A DNA stretch of 64,000 nt from Orientallactaga sibirica (Eukaryota > Chordata > Mammalia > Rodentia > Dipodidae), in assembly GCA_036365145.1 (NCBI GenBank), contig JAEOAD010002231.1:3699501-3763500 (forward strand), given 5' to 3'. A program made the position numbers and the translations under genes. The notes beneath the pieces were generated by a model. That model did not search any database and had not been told where the DNA came from. It worked only from the letters and a program-made list of their open reading frames with translations. This document shows, piece by piece, positions 31,533 to 42,735 of this stretch (positions are counted from its first letter, which is position 1; each line of letters starts with the position of its first letter).

Positions 31533-31794
31533 GGGCTGGAGAGATGGCTTAGCAGTTAAGGCACCAGCTTGCTAGGCCTAAGAATGAACATCCATTCCAT
31601 TATCCAGGTCCCACGTTTAGCCAGACACAAAAAGTGATGCAAGGGTGCAATGCCGAACTTGCCCACAAGGGGGCGCACACATCTGGAGTTCATTCACAGT
31701 GGCTGAGAGGTCGCAAGTGTGTCCATTCTCTCCCTCTCTCTCTGCCTCTTCCTTTCTCTGTATCTCTGTCTCTCTCAAATAATAAAAAAAAAAA
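31533..31794 (+). mobile_element. DIP-like SINE, long-body subfamily
   Basis: Head AGGGCTGGAGAGATGGCTTAG, a variant B-box zone (CCATTATCCAGGTCCCACG), extra segment GTGATGCAAGGGTGCAATGC and CACAAGGGGGCGCACAC, body ATCTGGAGTTCATTCACAG, long CT tail and AATAATAAAA end. Confidence 0.92.
31663..31676 (+). promoter_or_regulatory. CTCF-like motif inside DIP SINE
   Basis: CCACAAGGGGGCGC on the plus strand, identical to the motif at 20448-20461 (minus). 13 of 14 to the CTCF core by eye. Confidence 0.45.
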
Positions 31795-32069
31795 GACTAT
31801 TACTCAAATTTCTTAATATAAGTTTTAAAATATAAATATTGTTATTAAATGAACATCCCAATGTAGCTATCCAGTTATTTTTATTTTTTAATGACAATGA
31901 TAAATCATTTGATATCTTTGGAAAACTTCTCATTACTAAGAAAACTAATACAAAAAAACACAAAAAGAAGCAAAAATTGTGTTAAATATTTTATCCATTC
32001 AAGTACACTTTAAATAGATGTGAGTTCTATGTAATAATGTTGAAATGAAAAAAAAAGAACATTAAGCAT
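31795..32069. other. AT-rich intron segment
   Basis: No feature recognised; the minus-strand open frame 31775-31963 is spurious. Confidence 0.4.
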
Positions 32070-32420
32070 ATTAGTTACTTTCTTCTTGCTGTGGACATAT
32101 ACTAGACAAGAAGCAACTTAAGGAAAGAAGGATTTAATTTTGGTAATTTTACCAAAAAGAAGTCTCATGGAAGGGAAGGCATGGTAGGAAGAACAAGCAG
32201 CCAACTCTTTAGAGTGACAGAAAGGAAGCAGAGAATGATCAGGAAGTAGAGCTGGACTAAAAATCCTCAAGAGCCACCCCCAGTGACCCATTTCTTCCAG
32301 CAAAACTACACCTCCTAAAGGTTCTACAACTTTTCAAACCAGTACCACCAGCTGAAGATCAAGTGTTCAAACACAGGAGCCTCTTGTGGACACTTTACAT
32401 TCAAACTGCAACATTAAGGT
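32070..32420. repeat. Interspersed repeat of uncertain class
   Basis: ACAAGAAGCAACTTAAGG, AAAGAAGGATTTAATTTTGG, GGGAAGGCATGGTAGGAAG, then a CACCTCCTAAAGG / AAACACAGGAGCC end. This resembles a common rodent repeat wording (AGAAGCAACTTAGGG...GTTTATTTTGGC), but I cannot name the class with confidence. Confidence 0.4.
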
Positions 32421-32979
32421 ATCAAATAATCAGCTTAATAAACAAATGTCTATGTTCCTAATCAATGTCCCTCCTTCTCCTTCCCTTCCTTGAGATAACC
32501 ACCATCCTGAATATGTGTTTACCAATATACTGACTTTCTTTTTAGTTTTTCCATATGGGTATCCATCTCTCATTATTATTATTTTTGATTATTTCAAAAC
32601 TTTAAATAAATACTTTCTTGCAACTTAGAATTCTCAGTATTAGGCTCACAAGTTCCTTCCATGTTGACCCATGAAGCATGACTGTTTTCACTACACATAT
32701 CTTATTGCAGAACTATAATTTATTCAGACTCTTGTGGATAGCCATCTGAGATGTTTCTTTATTTTTTCTATTACATATAATCTAAAACACTTTTTACAGT
32801 TTTGGAATTTCTCTATTTAGTTAAATATTTCTTAGACCTCTTGGGCAAATATTAATATAATCTTCAATGATTCCAAACCATATTTATGGATATCAATCTC
32901 ATATATCAATTTCCTCAGAGGTAACAGAGGCATCCATGCTAATTTGTATTAGAATTAGTATAGTTAGGAGTCTGGGTGC
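32421..32979. other. AT-rich intron segment
   Basis: About 560 bp with scattered T-rich stretches; nothing recognised. Confidence 0.45.
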
Positions 32980-33074
32980 TGACTCTGAGCTTAACAGTGC
33001 ATGTTGTCTAAGCACAGGGCCCCAGATCACTTAAGTTGAATTCTCCCATAACCCACATTAAAAAGCTGGGAATG

Positions 33075-33219
33075 AGCCAGGCGTGGTGGCACATGCCTTT
33101 AATTCCAGCACTCTGGAGGCAGAGGTAGGAGGATCACCGAGTTCAGGGTCACCTTGAGACTACAGAGTCAATTCCAAGTCAGCCTAAACTAGAGTGAGAC
33201 CCTACCTAGAAAAAAAAAA
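33075..33219 (+). mobile_element. B1 SINE nested in B3-like SINE
   Basis: GCCAGGCGTGGTGGCACATGC head, standard order, short A tail. The duplication AAAAGCTGGGAATG (33061-33074) against AAAAGTTGGGAATG (33220-33233) has one mismatch. Confidence 0.93.
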
Positions 33220-33459
33220 AAAAGTTGGGAATGGCCAAGCAAATCTGTATCTTTATAGTGTGTGTATGTGGGGGAGGAGTGGAGATCAGAGAATTGCTGG
33301 GGCTTGCTGACTGAAAGTGGAAGATCTCTCAAGGAAGTAATGGATGAGCAATAGAGAAGGGCACCCTTAGTTCTTCTCTGGCCTCCACACGTACACTCAT
33401 AGCATGCATCTGACTCCCATATGTGCATATACCACACATAAAACACCACACCAAAAGCA

Positions 33460-33502
<43 letters not shown>
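33460..33502. repeat. (CA)n microsatellite
   Basis: About 43 bp of CA at the end of a B3-like SINE. It explains the valine-cysteine and histidine-threonine open frames on the two strands. Confidence 0.95.
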
Positions 33503-33503
<1 letters not shown>

Positions 33504-33784
33504 GAATTAGTATATTTAATCTGATTTTTATAGTTCTTCTATATCCTCTCCCCCTCCCCCAGGTTGAAGGAAAGAGCTTTTTTCTTTTTAATGCTTTCAG
33601 TATCTAACATTCTCTATTTTCAATTTCCTCCTTATAAACCTGGAAGCCAGCCAATGAAATTTAAGAGACATATCAAGAAGATGAAAAAACAGATTATTCC
33701 TGAAGGATTTTCTTGTAGAAATGTGCTGCTATTGAGATACAATGCTACTACTGAAGGAACAAAGGTTTTTCATTTTATGTCATA
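33503..33784. other. Intron segment
   Basis: No exon or repeat recognised. The short plus-strand frame 33564-33785 has no supporting context. Confidence 0.4.
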
Positions 33785-33900
33785 GCTGGTTCAGGCACTC
33801 ATTAGCCATCTGACCCTGACAATTGTTTGCTTTCCCATCTGTAAAATGCAAATAAAATGCTATTTAATAAAAACATTATTAGAAACCATCAAATATTCTG
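33785..33900 (+). mobile_element. MIR-like ancient SINE fragment
   Basis: CTCATTAGCCATCTGACCC, TTTGCTTTCCCATCTGTAAAATG, then AATAAAATGC, the MIR core in decayed form. Confidence 0.55.
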
Positions 33901-35240
33901 AGGCATAAGACTCACCTTCAGGAAATACAAGTAAGTTCCCCTTCATATCCACTCACTTCCCACTAGAGGGTGGTATTTGCCCAACTGCTTTAAGAGAACA
34001 GCGATACTCATTATGTACACTCCTAGCTATATAGCAACCTTCACAAAGGTGAGGTATCATTGTAGTGATCAAAATTATAGCAAATACCTCATTAGAAATA
34101 TTAGGAAATAAAACTGACATGGCAGAAAAACTGGGCAATAACTTGAGAAACTTCCAGAATATAAGAAGTTATGAGAGAGAAATTGATTGAAGAGGAGAGA
34201 AATCTGGAGAATCTGGGAGAGAAACAGTGAAGTGTCTGCTTTTGATAAGTGTTCCTTTAGAGAAGACCAGCACATATGGAATGAAATCAAATATATGCTG
34301 TACAGAAGAAAGGAAACTTTCTTAGATGGAAAATCAATATGAATGATATTGAAAAAACTTATTTGCTATGACAAAATTAACAAAAGGAAACGGTTTGCAC
34401 TTGTGCACCCTCCCCATCCCACAAACTGAACTTCAGTCTTACTCAGAGGAAACAGTTAAGTACTATAGCATCTAGCAGGGTAACAGGTTATTTCCACATA
34501 TTGAGCTTGTTGAGTTTTTTGTTATAATAAGAATTCTAACTAGAAATATCAAAAATCTCTTGGAATTAAAGAACTCAAGAGAGAAATGAACTTGTAAATT
34601 TTCAGGACATATGTGGTGATGGAAGCTAATGGAAACAAACCCAAGTGACCCACAGAGAATGTGGAATTTCAAAGAGCACTATAACAAATCCTAGAAAATA
34701 CCAACAATCAAAGAGCAAGAAACAGGAACTATCAAAGTTGATGAAGGTAAGTCACAAGTAAGAGTACGTGGTTGACCCAGTATTAAGAGCAGAGTATAAC
34801 CAAAGAGATTGCAGAACAGTGGTGCACACTAGAGAGGTGTATGTAGGTAAGGACAGAGATGTGTTCAATGAATTTGATGGGGTGAGGGAGACACTCACCC
34901 AGAAAGACAATTCTGGGATGCTTAGGTTTAGTGGATGATGTAGAGTCCAGGAGTTTGCAGTTTATGAGAATAGAGGAAACAAACATGAAGGGTAGATTCT
35001 ATTTTTAAGAAGCCCAGGAGAAATGAGAGGTATTGGAGGGAAGAAATTTATAGTTAAAATTCTAAGAATAATGATAGGATGAGATTATGAGTTTACTTAA
35101 TGGGATTAAATTGGGGCAGAGAGGTTTCTTTTTGAGATAAGAATAGAAGGAAATTAGGGCATTTTCTGTTTAACACCTTGCTCTCCCAACTCTGTGTTCT
35201 TTAGAATTAGTTTTTTTGTTGTTTTTAAATAGTACATCAA
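33901..35240. other. Long intron stretch without clear elements
   Basis: About 1.3 kb. I looked for an exon (one CTCAC-CTTCAGG candidate near 33913 has no open frame) and found none. Parts (34820-35060) read like an eroded ancient repeat, but I cannot name it. Confidence 0.45.
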
Positions 35241-35426
35241 GCTAGGTGTGGTGGTGCATGTCTTTAACACCAGCCCTTGGGAGGCAGAGCTAGGATTGTT
35301 CTGAGTTTGATGCCAGCCTGGGGCTACAGAGTGAGTTTCAGGTTAACCTGGGCTAGAGTGAGACCCTACCTCAAGAAACTCGACCCAAACCAACCAACCA
35401 ATCAACCAAAAAAAAAAAAAAAAAAA
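35241..35426 (+). mobile_element. B1 SINE
   Basis: GCTAGGTGTGGTGGTGCATG head, several divergent sites (CTGGGGCTACAGAGTGAG), end GAGACCCTACCTCAAG and an AACCAACCAACC plus A tail. An older copy. Confidence 0.9.
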
Positions 35427-35886
35427 CTACACAAATAAATTATCTGACCTTACTCTAATCAATTACACATTTCAAAAGGGAAGAAAAATAGGAAAGAGTT
35501 TAAAAAGTTAAAAAATTAAAGGCAAGCAGCACATCGAGGTAGTGGGGAAGAATGCACAAGAGTAAGTACATAACTTGGTGATCATGGGTGGTAAAGTTCC
35601 ATGAGATAGGCTGGGATTGTCAACCTGCACTGACAAACTAGGCCTCCTCTTTGGCTGAAGTCAACACACACACACACACCCTTTAGTCTTGTTCTAAATC
35701 CCAGTCTTTTTGAGGTACTGGAGTTTCTTGCTCAGGAAGGGTCAGCATAGTATTCAATAGGAACTTCATGGAAGCCAACTAATATACACAAATGACTATT
35801 AACTACATAAAACCCTCTAAATTCACACTAACCAAAAGTACCCATTGCCAATTCAAAAAAAAAACTTATGTATAAATATGTAGCCT
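35427..35886. other. Unique intron segment
   Basis: About 460 bp including a short CACACACACACA run at 35667; nothing else seen. Confidence 0.45.
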
Positions 35887-35897
35887 TTCATAACTTA

Positions 35898-36055
35898 GCT
35901 GGGTGTGGTGGTGCACGCCTTTGGTCCCAGCACTTGGGAGGCAGAGGTAGGAGGATTGCCATGAGTTGAAAGCCAGCCTGAAACTACATAGTGAATTCCA
36001 GGTCAGCCTGGGCTAGAGTGAGACCCTACCGTGAAACACCCGCCCTCCCAAAAAG
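35898..36055 (+). mobile_element. B1 SINE
   Basis: GCTGGGTGTGGTGGTGCACG head, right half intact, CGTGAAACACCCGCCCTCCC tail. Duplication TTCATAACTTA (35887-35897) against TTCATAAATTA (36056-36066). Confidence 0.93.
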
Positions 36056-36184
36056 TTCATAAATTATTTTTAAAAGAAGTTTTGTCAATGTGTGGGCTAT
36101 CACACAATTCTGTAGTTACCTGGCCCCAAAACCATCAGTTTGTGACCTTTAGACCAGAACTAAAAGTAAGTGCAAGAAATGGCC

Positions 36185-36440
36185 GCCTAAGTAGGTGAGG
36201 CATTTTTCTTCAGTGGTATAGCCACTGATAAGTTACCCATTACCTAGTAAATAACCCCTTACCATACTCATGTAAGCAACCTAAACTAAACTGAGACAAA
36301 CCCACACACATACACACACACTTGTACGCATACAAACCAGGACATTGAAGAGGGACAACAGAAAGTAACCGAGGCTGAATATGAACAAAATACACTATAT
36401 ACAAGTATAAAAATTATTAAAAATAAAATGTTTTTTTTTT
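36185..36440 (+). mobile_element. L1 3'UTR, Lx-like family (end)
   Basis: CATTTTTCTTCAGTGGTATAGC, CCACTGATAAGTTACCC, CATACTCATGTAAGCAACC, then GAATATGAACAAAATACAC and TATATACAAGTATAAAAATT: the same 3' end as at 5515-6300. Truncated at its 5' side. Confidence 0.7.
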
Positions 36441-36675
36441 TAAAGAGCAAGACAATAGGACCAATCTAGCAAAATTCAGGAAAAGAGAAAACTAAACAAT
36501 GAGAAAACATGATGAATGAAACAGTCAACATGAGACCAACCATGGTAAATATTATACTTGGCTTTTGGTATATATTTGCTATAGATACTTAAGTTAATAA
36601 ACATAAAGAACAATCAGCTAAGATAAAATAGTATAGGAAAAACAGAAAGTAGGAGTGTTAAAATATATGAAACAA

Positions 36676-36801
36676 ACAGGCATGGTGGCAGAGGTAGAAG
36701 GATCACCATGAGTTCGAGGCCACCCTGAGACTACATAGTAAATTCCAGGTCAGCCTGAGCTAGAGTAAGACCCTACCTGAGAAACAACCCCCCCTCAAAA
36801 A
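36676..36801 (+). mobile_element. B1 SINE lacking ~35 bp of its left half
   Basis: AGGCATGGTGGCA is joined directly to GAGGTAGAAGGATCACC, skipping the CGCCTTTAATCCCAGCAC segment. A perfect duplication ATATGAAACAA (36665-36675, 36802-36812) brackets it. Confidence 0.92.
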
Positions 36802-36812
36802 ATATGAAACAA

Positions 36813-37917
36813 TGTAAGCAAAATGGAGAAGACTGATAGCCATTATCCAAGTGGTAATCTATGAAATAAATTTTATGATTCCATCAAGAAACTGTGAAGG
36901 GACCAAGTATTTAAATATTTAACAAAGTGACCTATAGGTATGTGTGTATGTATGTGTATGTGTGTGGCTAGAGCTGAAGGAGGAATGACATCCTTAAGGA
37001 CATGTGGGGAAAGATTCCTAAGCAGCCAGTTGTTTCCAGAGGGATTTCATGCCTAATGTCTCTAGATGATTCAAATATCTAATATTTTTTATTTATGTAC
37101 ACACACATGCAACAAAGTAAACATTGTGTCATAGACAGAATATATATCTTCAAATGCACATGAATATTTATTTACAAAATTGAACATGTATTGAATTACA
37201 GATTTTGATCACATACATTAAAAAGCATAAAATTATTACAACAATGAAAGAGAAAACTACACACCTGGAAATGAAAAATACCCATATGTAACTTTTGGAT
37301 GAATATACTAATCAAAATTGAACCACTCATGATTAAGAAAAGTCTTAAGCCTTTTTAGTAATAAATTCATTAGGAGATAATATGGATGGAAAAATACATG
37401 GTTTAAAGCAGTCTGTCCAATAAATCAAATAAATACCCAGAACATGTAAGCATGCAAAAGCATGAAAGCAGAAACAAGCAAATGAAAAGCAAACATAATA
37501 GAAATAACCAGAAAAAAAATCCAACTCAAATGTAAGACTGCCATAAATTGATTTTATATGTGAATACACTTTGTTGGCAGAGGTATGTTTATGGAAGATG
37601 TTTCATAAAAGAGTTGCTAAATATTTGGGCAACTCAGGATTTAGCACACTAAAGATATTAAGCTATGCATACTATAGATTTTTATGGTTTGAAGCAGCTT
37701 TATGTTCATAGGAAAATTAAGAAGAAAGCATAAATATTTGTGAGCTGCTTACCTAATCCCTGCTCCAAGATTCTCCCATGATCAATATCCCAAACCACAG
37801 AAGTATACAAGTCATCCAAATTTCACAGTTTAAATCAGCATTCAGTCCTTATGGAATACATTCTGTGGACTTGGATAAATACCTAATAAGATAACTACCA
37901 TTACAGTATCAAACATC
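36813..37917. other. AT-rich intron segment
   Basis: About 1.1 kb, including a TGTGTGTATGTATGTGTATG stretch at 36942-36963. No exon or repeat recognised. Confidence 0.45.
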
Positions 37918-38008
37918 AAGCAGGTAGATTACCATGAGTTCAAGGCCAGTTTGGTCTACAAGGTGAGTTAAGGACAGCCTAGCCTACAGAGTGAAGTCAC
38001 GTCTCAAA
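37918..38008 (+). mobile_element. B1-related SINE, 3' fragment
   Basis: GTAGATTACCATGAGTTCAAGG, CCAGTTTGGTCTACAAGG, ACAGCCTAGCCTACAGAG. The TTTGGTCTACA middle is the mouse-type B1 wording, not the young local one, so this is an older subfamily. Confidence 0.7.
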
Positions 38009-39329
38009 GCACTATTTGTCTCTCTCTTCTCCACTAACCCATGGGAACCCCTAATCCTTTCACTGTTTGCCTTTTCCATAATGTCATGTTGTCAAGATGT
38101 GTTTATAATACAATGTTTCAAATTCATGGATAAGAAAACATTGTTACATAGATCAACAGGCATTAAAACACTTAAAAATGCTTATTTTTGGTGTATTGCT
38201 CAAGATCTCCAGAGTATAAACAAGTAAATTTTTTTTTTCATTTTTGTTTTGGGCATAGAAGGAAACAGAGTTCACTTAGTTTCATATCAAGTTAACTCAC
38301 AAACACACTTTTACAGGCACTTAACATGAGTTCTCAAATTCTTTCGTAGACCTAATCCTATTAAAACTCAAAATATCAGCACTATGTATTGCCAGAAGTT
38401 TTGAAACCTTATAATTAATGGGCACACCCTACTTAGTGAGTCCTTAATCCAACTTCAAAAGAGCACAGCATAGCTCTGTCAGGGTGGGCTTCATGCATTG
38501 CTCACATGATTTATGGAGATAAAAATATCTAGACACCCAGTAATCCCTTTTACTGGCTTGTAGAGAAGAGACTTAGATTTTGGCTTGGGTGGGTAGGGGG
38601 ACACAAATAACACTGTGTGATATGGTGAGTGCTGAGGAAGCAACTATATACTAAATAAGGCAGCCTTTGAATTATGCAGGGCTAAATATAGGTAGGGTGG
38701 TAGGAAAGTAAATACGAAGTAAAAGCTAAATCGAGAATCAAGGTAAAATTTATTTGCAACTCAATTTAATTGAATTCATGTCATAATAGGGCACTGTTAG
38801 GATGGGGTTTGTTTCAATCTTAAAGAAAATCCCAAACAATCAATTTCTCTGTCAATATTTTAGTATGTATCTCAAATGGATAAGAGCTTTCTTTGTTCTA
38901 ACACCTAATTTATGATATCACTACAACAAGATTAGTATTTTCTTATTTGCATGCTCAAATACACTTTGATTTATTAGGGCTTTGTAAATAAGCTAACAGA
39001 ATTCAAAAAACTCTTTAAAAACTTTGCTAAAACTGTAGAATCTAGAATTATTTGTTGTTAACAATTATCTTAGGTAAGAGATATTTAAATTCCAACTAAT
39101 TGGTAGTGTCTAATTTTAGGAAGGTTAAGAAGTAGATAACAATTATGAAGACTAGTATATGGTAGAGATGTAATATATATTATATTATATGTATTTATGA
39201 TAGAAATATTACTTTTACACTTTTTAAATATTCACCAAAAAGTTGGCTATTTTAACACTCATTTAAATTTATGTACATATCAACAGTACAGATTTTATTC
39301 CATTGCTGAACACATTATAAAACTTTATG
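38009..39329. other. AT-rich intron segment
   Basis: About 1.3 kb. Nothing supported as gene or named repeat. Confidence 0.45.
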
Positions 39330-39532
39330 TGGGTTGGCTGGAGAGATGGCTCAATGGTTAAGGCACTTGCCTGCAAAGCCTAAGGACCCACATTCAATTC
39401 CCTAGTAACCATGTAAAGCCAAATGCACAAAGTGGTACATGCATCCGCAGTTGGTTTGCAGTGGCTGGAGGCCCTGGCGTGCCCATTCTCTCTGCCTCTC
39501 CCTTCTTGAAAATAAATTATTAAAAAATATAT
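39330..39532 (+). mobile_element. B2-superfamily SINE (DIP-like)
   Basis: GGTTGGCTGGAGAGATGGCTC head, CATTCAATTCCC B box, body GGTTTGCAGTGGCTGGAGG and a CT plus AAATAAATT tail. Flanks AACTTTATG / AGCTTTATG look like the duplication. Confidence 0.93.
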
Positions 39533-39687
39533 AAGCTTTATGTTATGAAAAGCCATAAGCTTTTCTTGTTTATTAAAAGGAAAATCATTAAGTTCCAACA
39601 TGATCATTTTACTTTTTAACATAAACTAATTTTTCATTATATCTAGAAAAATCTGCTAAATCTTAAGATAATTTATGTGTAATTTTT

Positions 39688-39834
39688 AAAAAAATTTTCG
39701 AGGTAGGGTCTCATTTTAGCTGAGGCTGACCTGGAATTAACTATGTAGTCTCAGTTTGGCCTCAAACTCATGGCAATCCTCCTACCTCTGCCTCCCAAGT
39801 GTTGGGAATAAATGTATGTGCCACTATGCTCAAC
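39688..39834 (-). mobile_element. B1 SINE
   Basis: TTTTCGAGGTAGGGTCTCATT, GACCTGGAATTAACTATGTAG, TGCCTCCCAAGTGTTGGG, then a worn head (GTATGTGCCACTATGC). Confidence 0.92.
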
Positions 39835-40751
39835 ACTATTTCTAAAATTTAAAGATCATTTATTTTTTTCTTTGGCAGTAAAGTTTTCCAAGTCCAAATT
39901 ATTTTGCCATTCTATGTGGAAGATTATATAAGAGAGGAAGAAGTGATCAAATAGTTCATGGAGTCTAGTCTATCTCATTTTCAATGCAGAGAAGCCATGT
40001 TCGACACAATACTTTAAGGTCAACACTCCAGTGCTGAACTAAAATCAAGTTGCGGAAGCTGAGTGTGTTAAATTTAAGACTCTTGACATGTTGGGCAGTC
40101 TCTAGTATTTCTTTGTAAGCCTCCATTTGGACCTCTTAAGTACTAACTGTAATTTATTTCCTAGACAGTAGTCTGATAATATGATCCTGACCCTAGATGT
40201 TCTCTGTACCTTTTGATTTCTTCCCAGAACATTCAGTTTTAAATTTACTGTATTTAACAAAAAGAAGGTAAACTTAAACCATTTGGGTTATAGTTACCTA
40301 TGGCACTGAAAGATATTTTAAATTGACAAAGGTAAAAGCTTTACTAGACATCTGTTACTGAAATCCATACAAATGACTCAATTAGCAGATTTACAAATTC
40401 AATAATAGTTTCACGTATATTTGTTATATATAAAAACAAGAATCATTGTGAGTAAAACATGAGGGTGGCATAGTGTCCAGTCTGATTCGTATGTTTGAGA
40501 AACCAAGTAGTGAGTAACACATACATACCTCTGATTTTTTACTAACTGATTACAAAATAAAAACCAATACATTTTCCTTAAATTCAAATGGTTTTGCCCC
40601 TGTGAGGACTAGTAAGTATTTTAGACATAAATGCTTAGCTTGGATATAGTGCATGTTTCTTTTCATCAAGCGGTACTGAGAGAAACAACCCATCAATCCA
40701 TACATTAAAGGCAGAGTTTGGAAACCTTCAAAAATAGAATCTTCTTCTAAG
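39835..40751. other. Intron segment
   Basis: About 900 bp with no exon on either strand and no repeat that I can name. Confidence 0.45.
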
Positions 40752-40861
40752 GTTGCACATGACCACTAAGTGGCATAAGTGCCTAGAGTTTGATTGCACT
40801 GGCTGAGGCCCTTGCATGCCAATTCTCTCTCTCTCTCTCTTGCTCTCTCTAAAAAAAAAAA
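40752..40861 (+). mobile_element. DIP-like SINE, 5'-truncated
   Basis: Begins in the body (CCACTAAGTGGCATAAGTGC, CTAGAGTTTGATTGCACTGG), with CCCTTGCATGCCAATTCTC and a (CT)n plus A tail. The tRNA-related head and boxes are missing. Confidence 0.8.
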
Positions 40862-40869
40862 TTGGAATA

Positions 40870-41107
40870 CTCTATTTACTTGTTTGATAAGTTTTAAGTA
40901 CTTACTGTGTTTCAGGAACTATTTCAGATTCTAAGAACACAGTAATGATAGATCCCCCCCCCCAAAAGGTAACAAAACCAACCCCCCAAAACCTCTGTTC
41001 TCATGACATATCTGTTCTCATGGAAATTTTAAAATGGATACATGCTGTGACATATACAGGATTAACCCAACAATGACAGGAATGGACAAATGTCATGTTT
41101 AGATAAT
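40870..41107 (+). mobile_element. L2/MIR-like ancient remnant
   Basis: TTTAAGTACTTACTGTGTTTC, AGGAACTATTTCAGATTCTAAG and CCTCTGTTCTCATGACAT follow L2/MIR end wording (GAGCACTTACTATGTGCCAGG... CCTCATGGAGC). Contains a C-rich run at 40954. Confidence 0.45.
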
Positions 41108-41111
41108 GCAC

Positions 41112-41135
41112 TGTGGTAGTTTGAATATATGGCCC
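41112..41135 (+). mobile_element. Older MaLR LTR, left piece (split by a younger element)
   Basis: TGTGGTAGTTTGAATATATG plus GGCC: the first bases of an LTR of the same family as the young element. The remainder resumes at 43128. The split falls exactly at the GGCCC target duplication. Confidence 0.85.
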
Positions 41136-41529
41136 TGTGGTAGTTTGAATATATGTCCCCCAATATATTCAGTGTTTTATTAGTTATAGTTTGCATCTTC
41201 AATCACCTTGCTAGAGGCAATGTCACTGGGGGCCGGTCTTAAGGTCTTAAGGTGTGGGTTTGAGATTCCATTGTAAAGATATGCAAAAATGTGCCTAGCA
41301 GGAGTTCCTGAAGTGTGCTGTGTGACCTTTTGGCTGTAGTTTTGCTCTGTGTGCTGTGGTGGCTGGTTGGCTTTCTCTCTCTCTGCTTGGTCCTGTGGAG
41401 AGCAGGCTGCTTCTCCTGCCTTTATGGAACTTCCCCTGGATCTGTAAGCTTCAATAAATAATATCCCTTCCTCCATAACCGTGCTTGGTCTGGAAGTTCA
41501 TCTCAGCGAACCTGAAGCTGTCTGCAACA
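41136..41529 (+). mobile_element. 5' LTR of young ERVL-MaLR element
   Basis: 394 bp, beginning TGTGGTAGTTTGAATATATG and ending CTGTCTGCAACA. AATAAATAATATCCC near the 3' part is a polyadenylation signal. It differs from the 3' LTR only by a 2-base A-run indel (GCAAAAATGTGCC against GCAAATGTGCC) and one base near the end (CAACA against CTACA). Confidence 0.92.
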
Positions 41530-42735
41530 GTAAAGTGGTACCGAGGAGTGTGAGGTGAGATGAACCTGATCGTGTGGATATTCGTCTTTTGGAACCTTTG
41601 TTTTGGAGGAATGGGCATGGACTTGGTGCTTGCAACTGAAGGTGCCTTCTGGAGTGGTAAGCCAAGTTTTATGGACTATTCTGATGAGAGTTTGAGAATG
41701 CTAAGTGCAGACTGTATTGAACTTCGAGGCTTGGCTTATGAGCTTTCTAAGGGGAAGGAAAGACTGCAGAGGACTTTGTTGGAACTGGGCTACTGGCATA
41801 AGGGATGGCTATGTTCTGCTATCCAGGCCCAGAAAGTTTGATCAAGGTTAAATTTGTAATGGACTGAAGTGCTTGGCTAAACATATCGGACTGAGAGATT
41901 TAAGATTTTAAGTTGGAAAACCTGAAGCAAGTTAAAAGTAGAGGCATTGAGGCTGGTTTAGGTGCTATTGTCAACACATTAGCAATCTTAAGGAAGGTGG
42001 AAGGAAGGTGGCCTGACTGCATTTACATTAAAACAATGGAGAGGATGCCTGAGGAAAGACTGTTAAAAATGCAAATTCTTGGAAAGAGCTGACTGGAGAA
42101 GGAACCTGCTTTTCAAGGCTATGGTTTATTTTGTCCCTGGATTAAGAATATGGCTGTGTCCTGCACACCTGGTATTAGTTTTGGAAGCATGAAAAATGCA
42201 TGGAGTGGTCATGAGTTGCACACGGTTCCAGGAGCCGCTGCTGAGATGTGGCATGAGGCAGGGCATGAAGACCCTCAGGAAAGGTGGAAGAGCCTTTGCA
42301 AGATGGACCGTGGTTTGCATGGAGACCTGAAGATGTTTTGGATATACCAGGACTGTGCAAAAGGGCTACCATGGAGTGCAGTGTTGGCATGGGATGAAAG
42401 TTTTCCCTGGCGACTCTGCCCAGCTGGAAAACCTGGAGACTGTCAGTCTCTGGTTATATTGAACTTGAACTGCAGAAGTTTGATGACTGCTGATGGTGGT
42501 TAAGTTTGCATTATTCTAGAGTCTCCTTGCTATGCCTTATACCAGTTAAAATGTTTACTCTGTGCCTTTACATGTTGAAAGTATTTAACTTGTTTGATTT
42601 TACAGGACTCACTATCTTAAGTTGATCAAGACTGTGAGAACCTTTGAAATTGGACTGAGTACAATTTACAATGTGTGATAGTTATAAATCTATTTGGGGG
42701 CCAGGAGCTAAATATATTGGGGGCCAGGGGCGGAA
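41530..42735 (+). mobile_element. Internal region of young MaLR element (non-autonomous)
   Basis: 1,206 bp between the two LTRs, too short for gag-pol. It begins with a tRNA primer-binding-like TGGTACCGAGGAGTG and ends with a purine-rich GGGGGCCAGGGGCGGAA just before the 3' LTR; an imperfect second copy of this tract (GGGGGCCAGGAGC) lies about 30 bp upstream. Two open frames (41560-41841, 93 codons; 42150-42503, 117 codons) show no retroviral motif that I recognise. MaLR elements are known to depend on ERVL proteins in trans, so lack of coding is expected. Confidence 0.88.
41536..41550 (+). promoter_or_regulatory. Putative primer-binding site
   Basis: TGGTACCGAGGAGTG lies six bases after the 5' LTR. 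TGG at the start is the expected complement of a tRNA CCA end. Which tRNA is used cannot be told here. Confidence 0.5.

Larger units (their letters stand above)
32980..33502 (+). mobile_element. B3-like rodent SINE with nested B1
   Basis: Flanking the nested B1 are a decayed head (GTGCATGTTGTCTAAGCAC, CAGATCACTTAAGTTGAATTC) and a B3-type 3' part: GCTGGGGCTTGCTGACTG, GGGCACCCTTAGTTCTTCTC, TGGCCTCCACACGTACACTC, ending in (CA)n. The CA tract is the natural tail of this family. Confidence 0.6.

Noticed and set aside
33189..33607. ORFs rich in valine-cysteine or histidine-threonine
   Set aside because: Translation of a (CA)n tract; low complexity.
33905..33930. Possible minus-strand splice donor (CTCAC-CTTCAGG)
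   Set aside because: No open frame or GSTCD-like sequence follows on the exon side.
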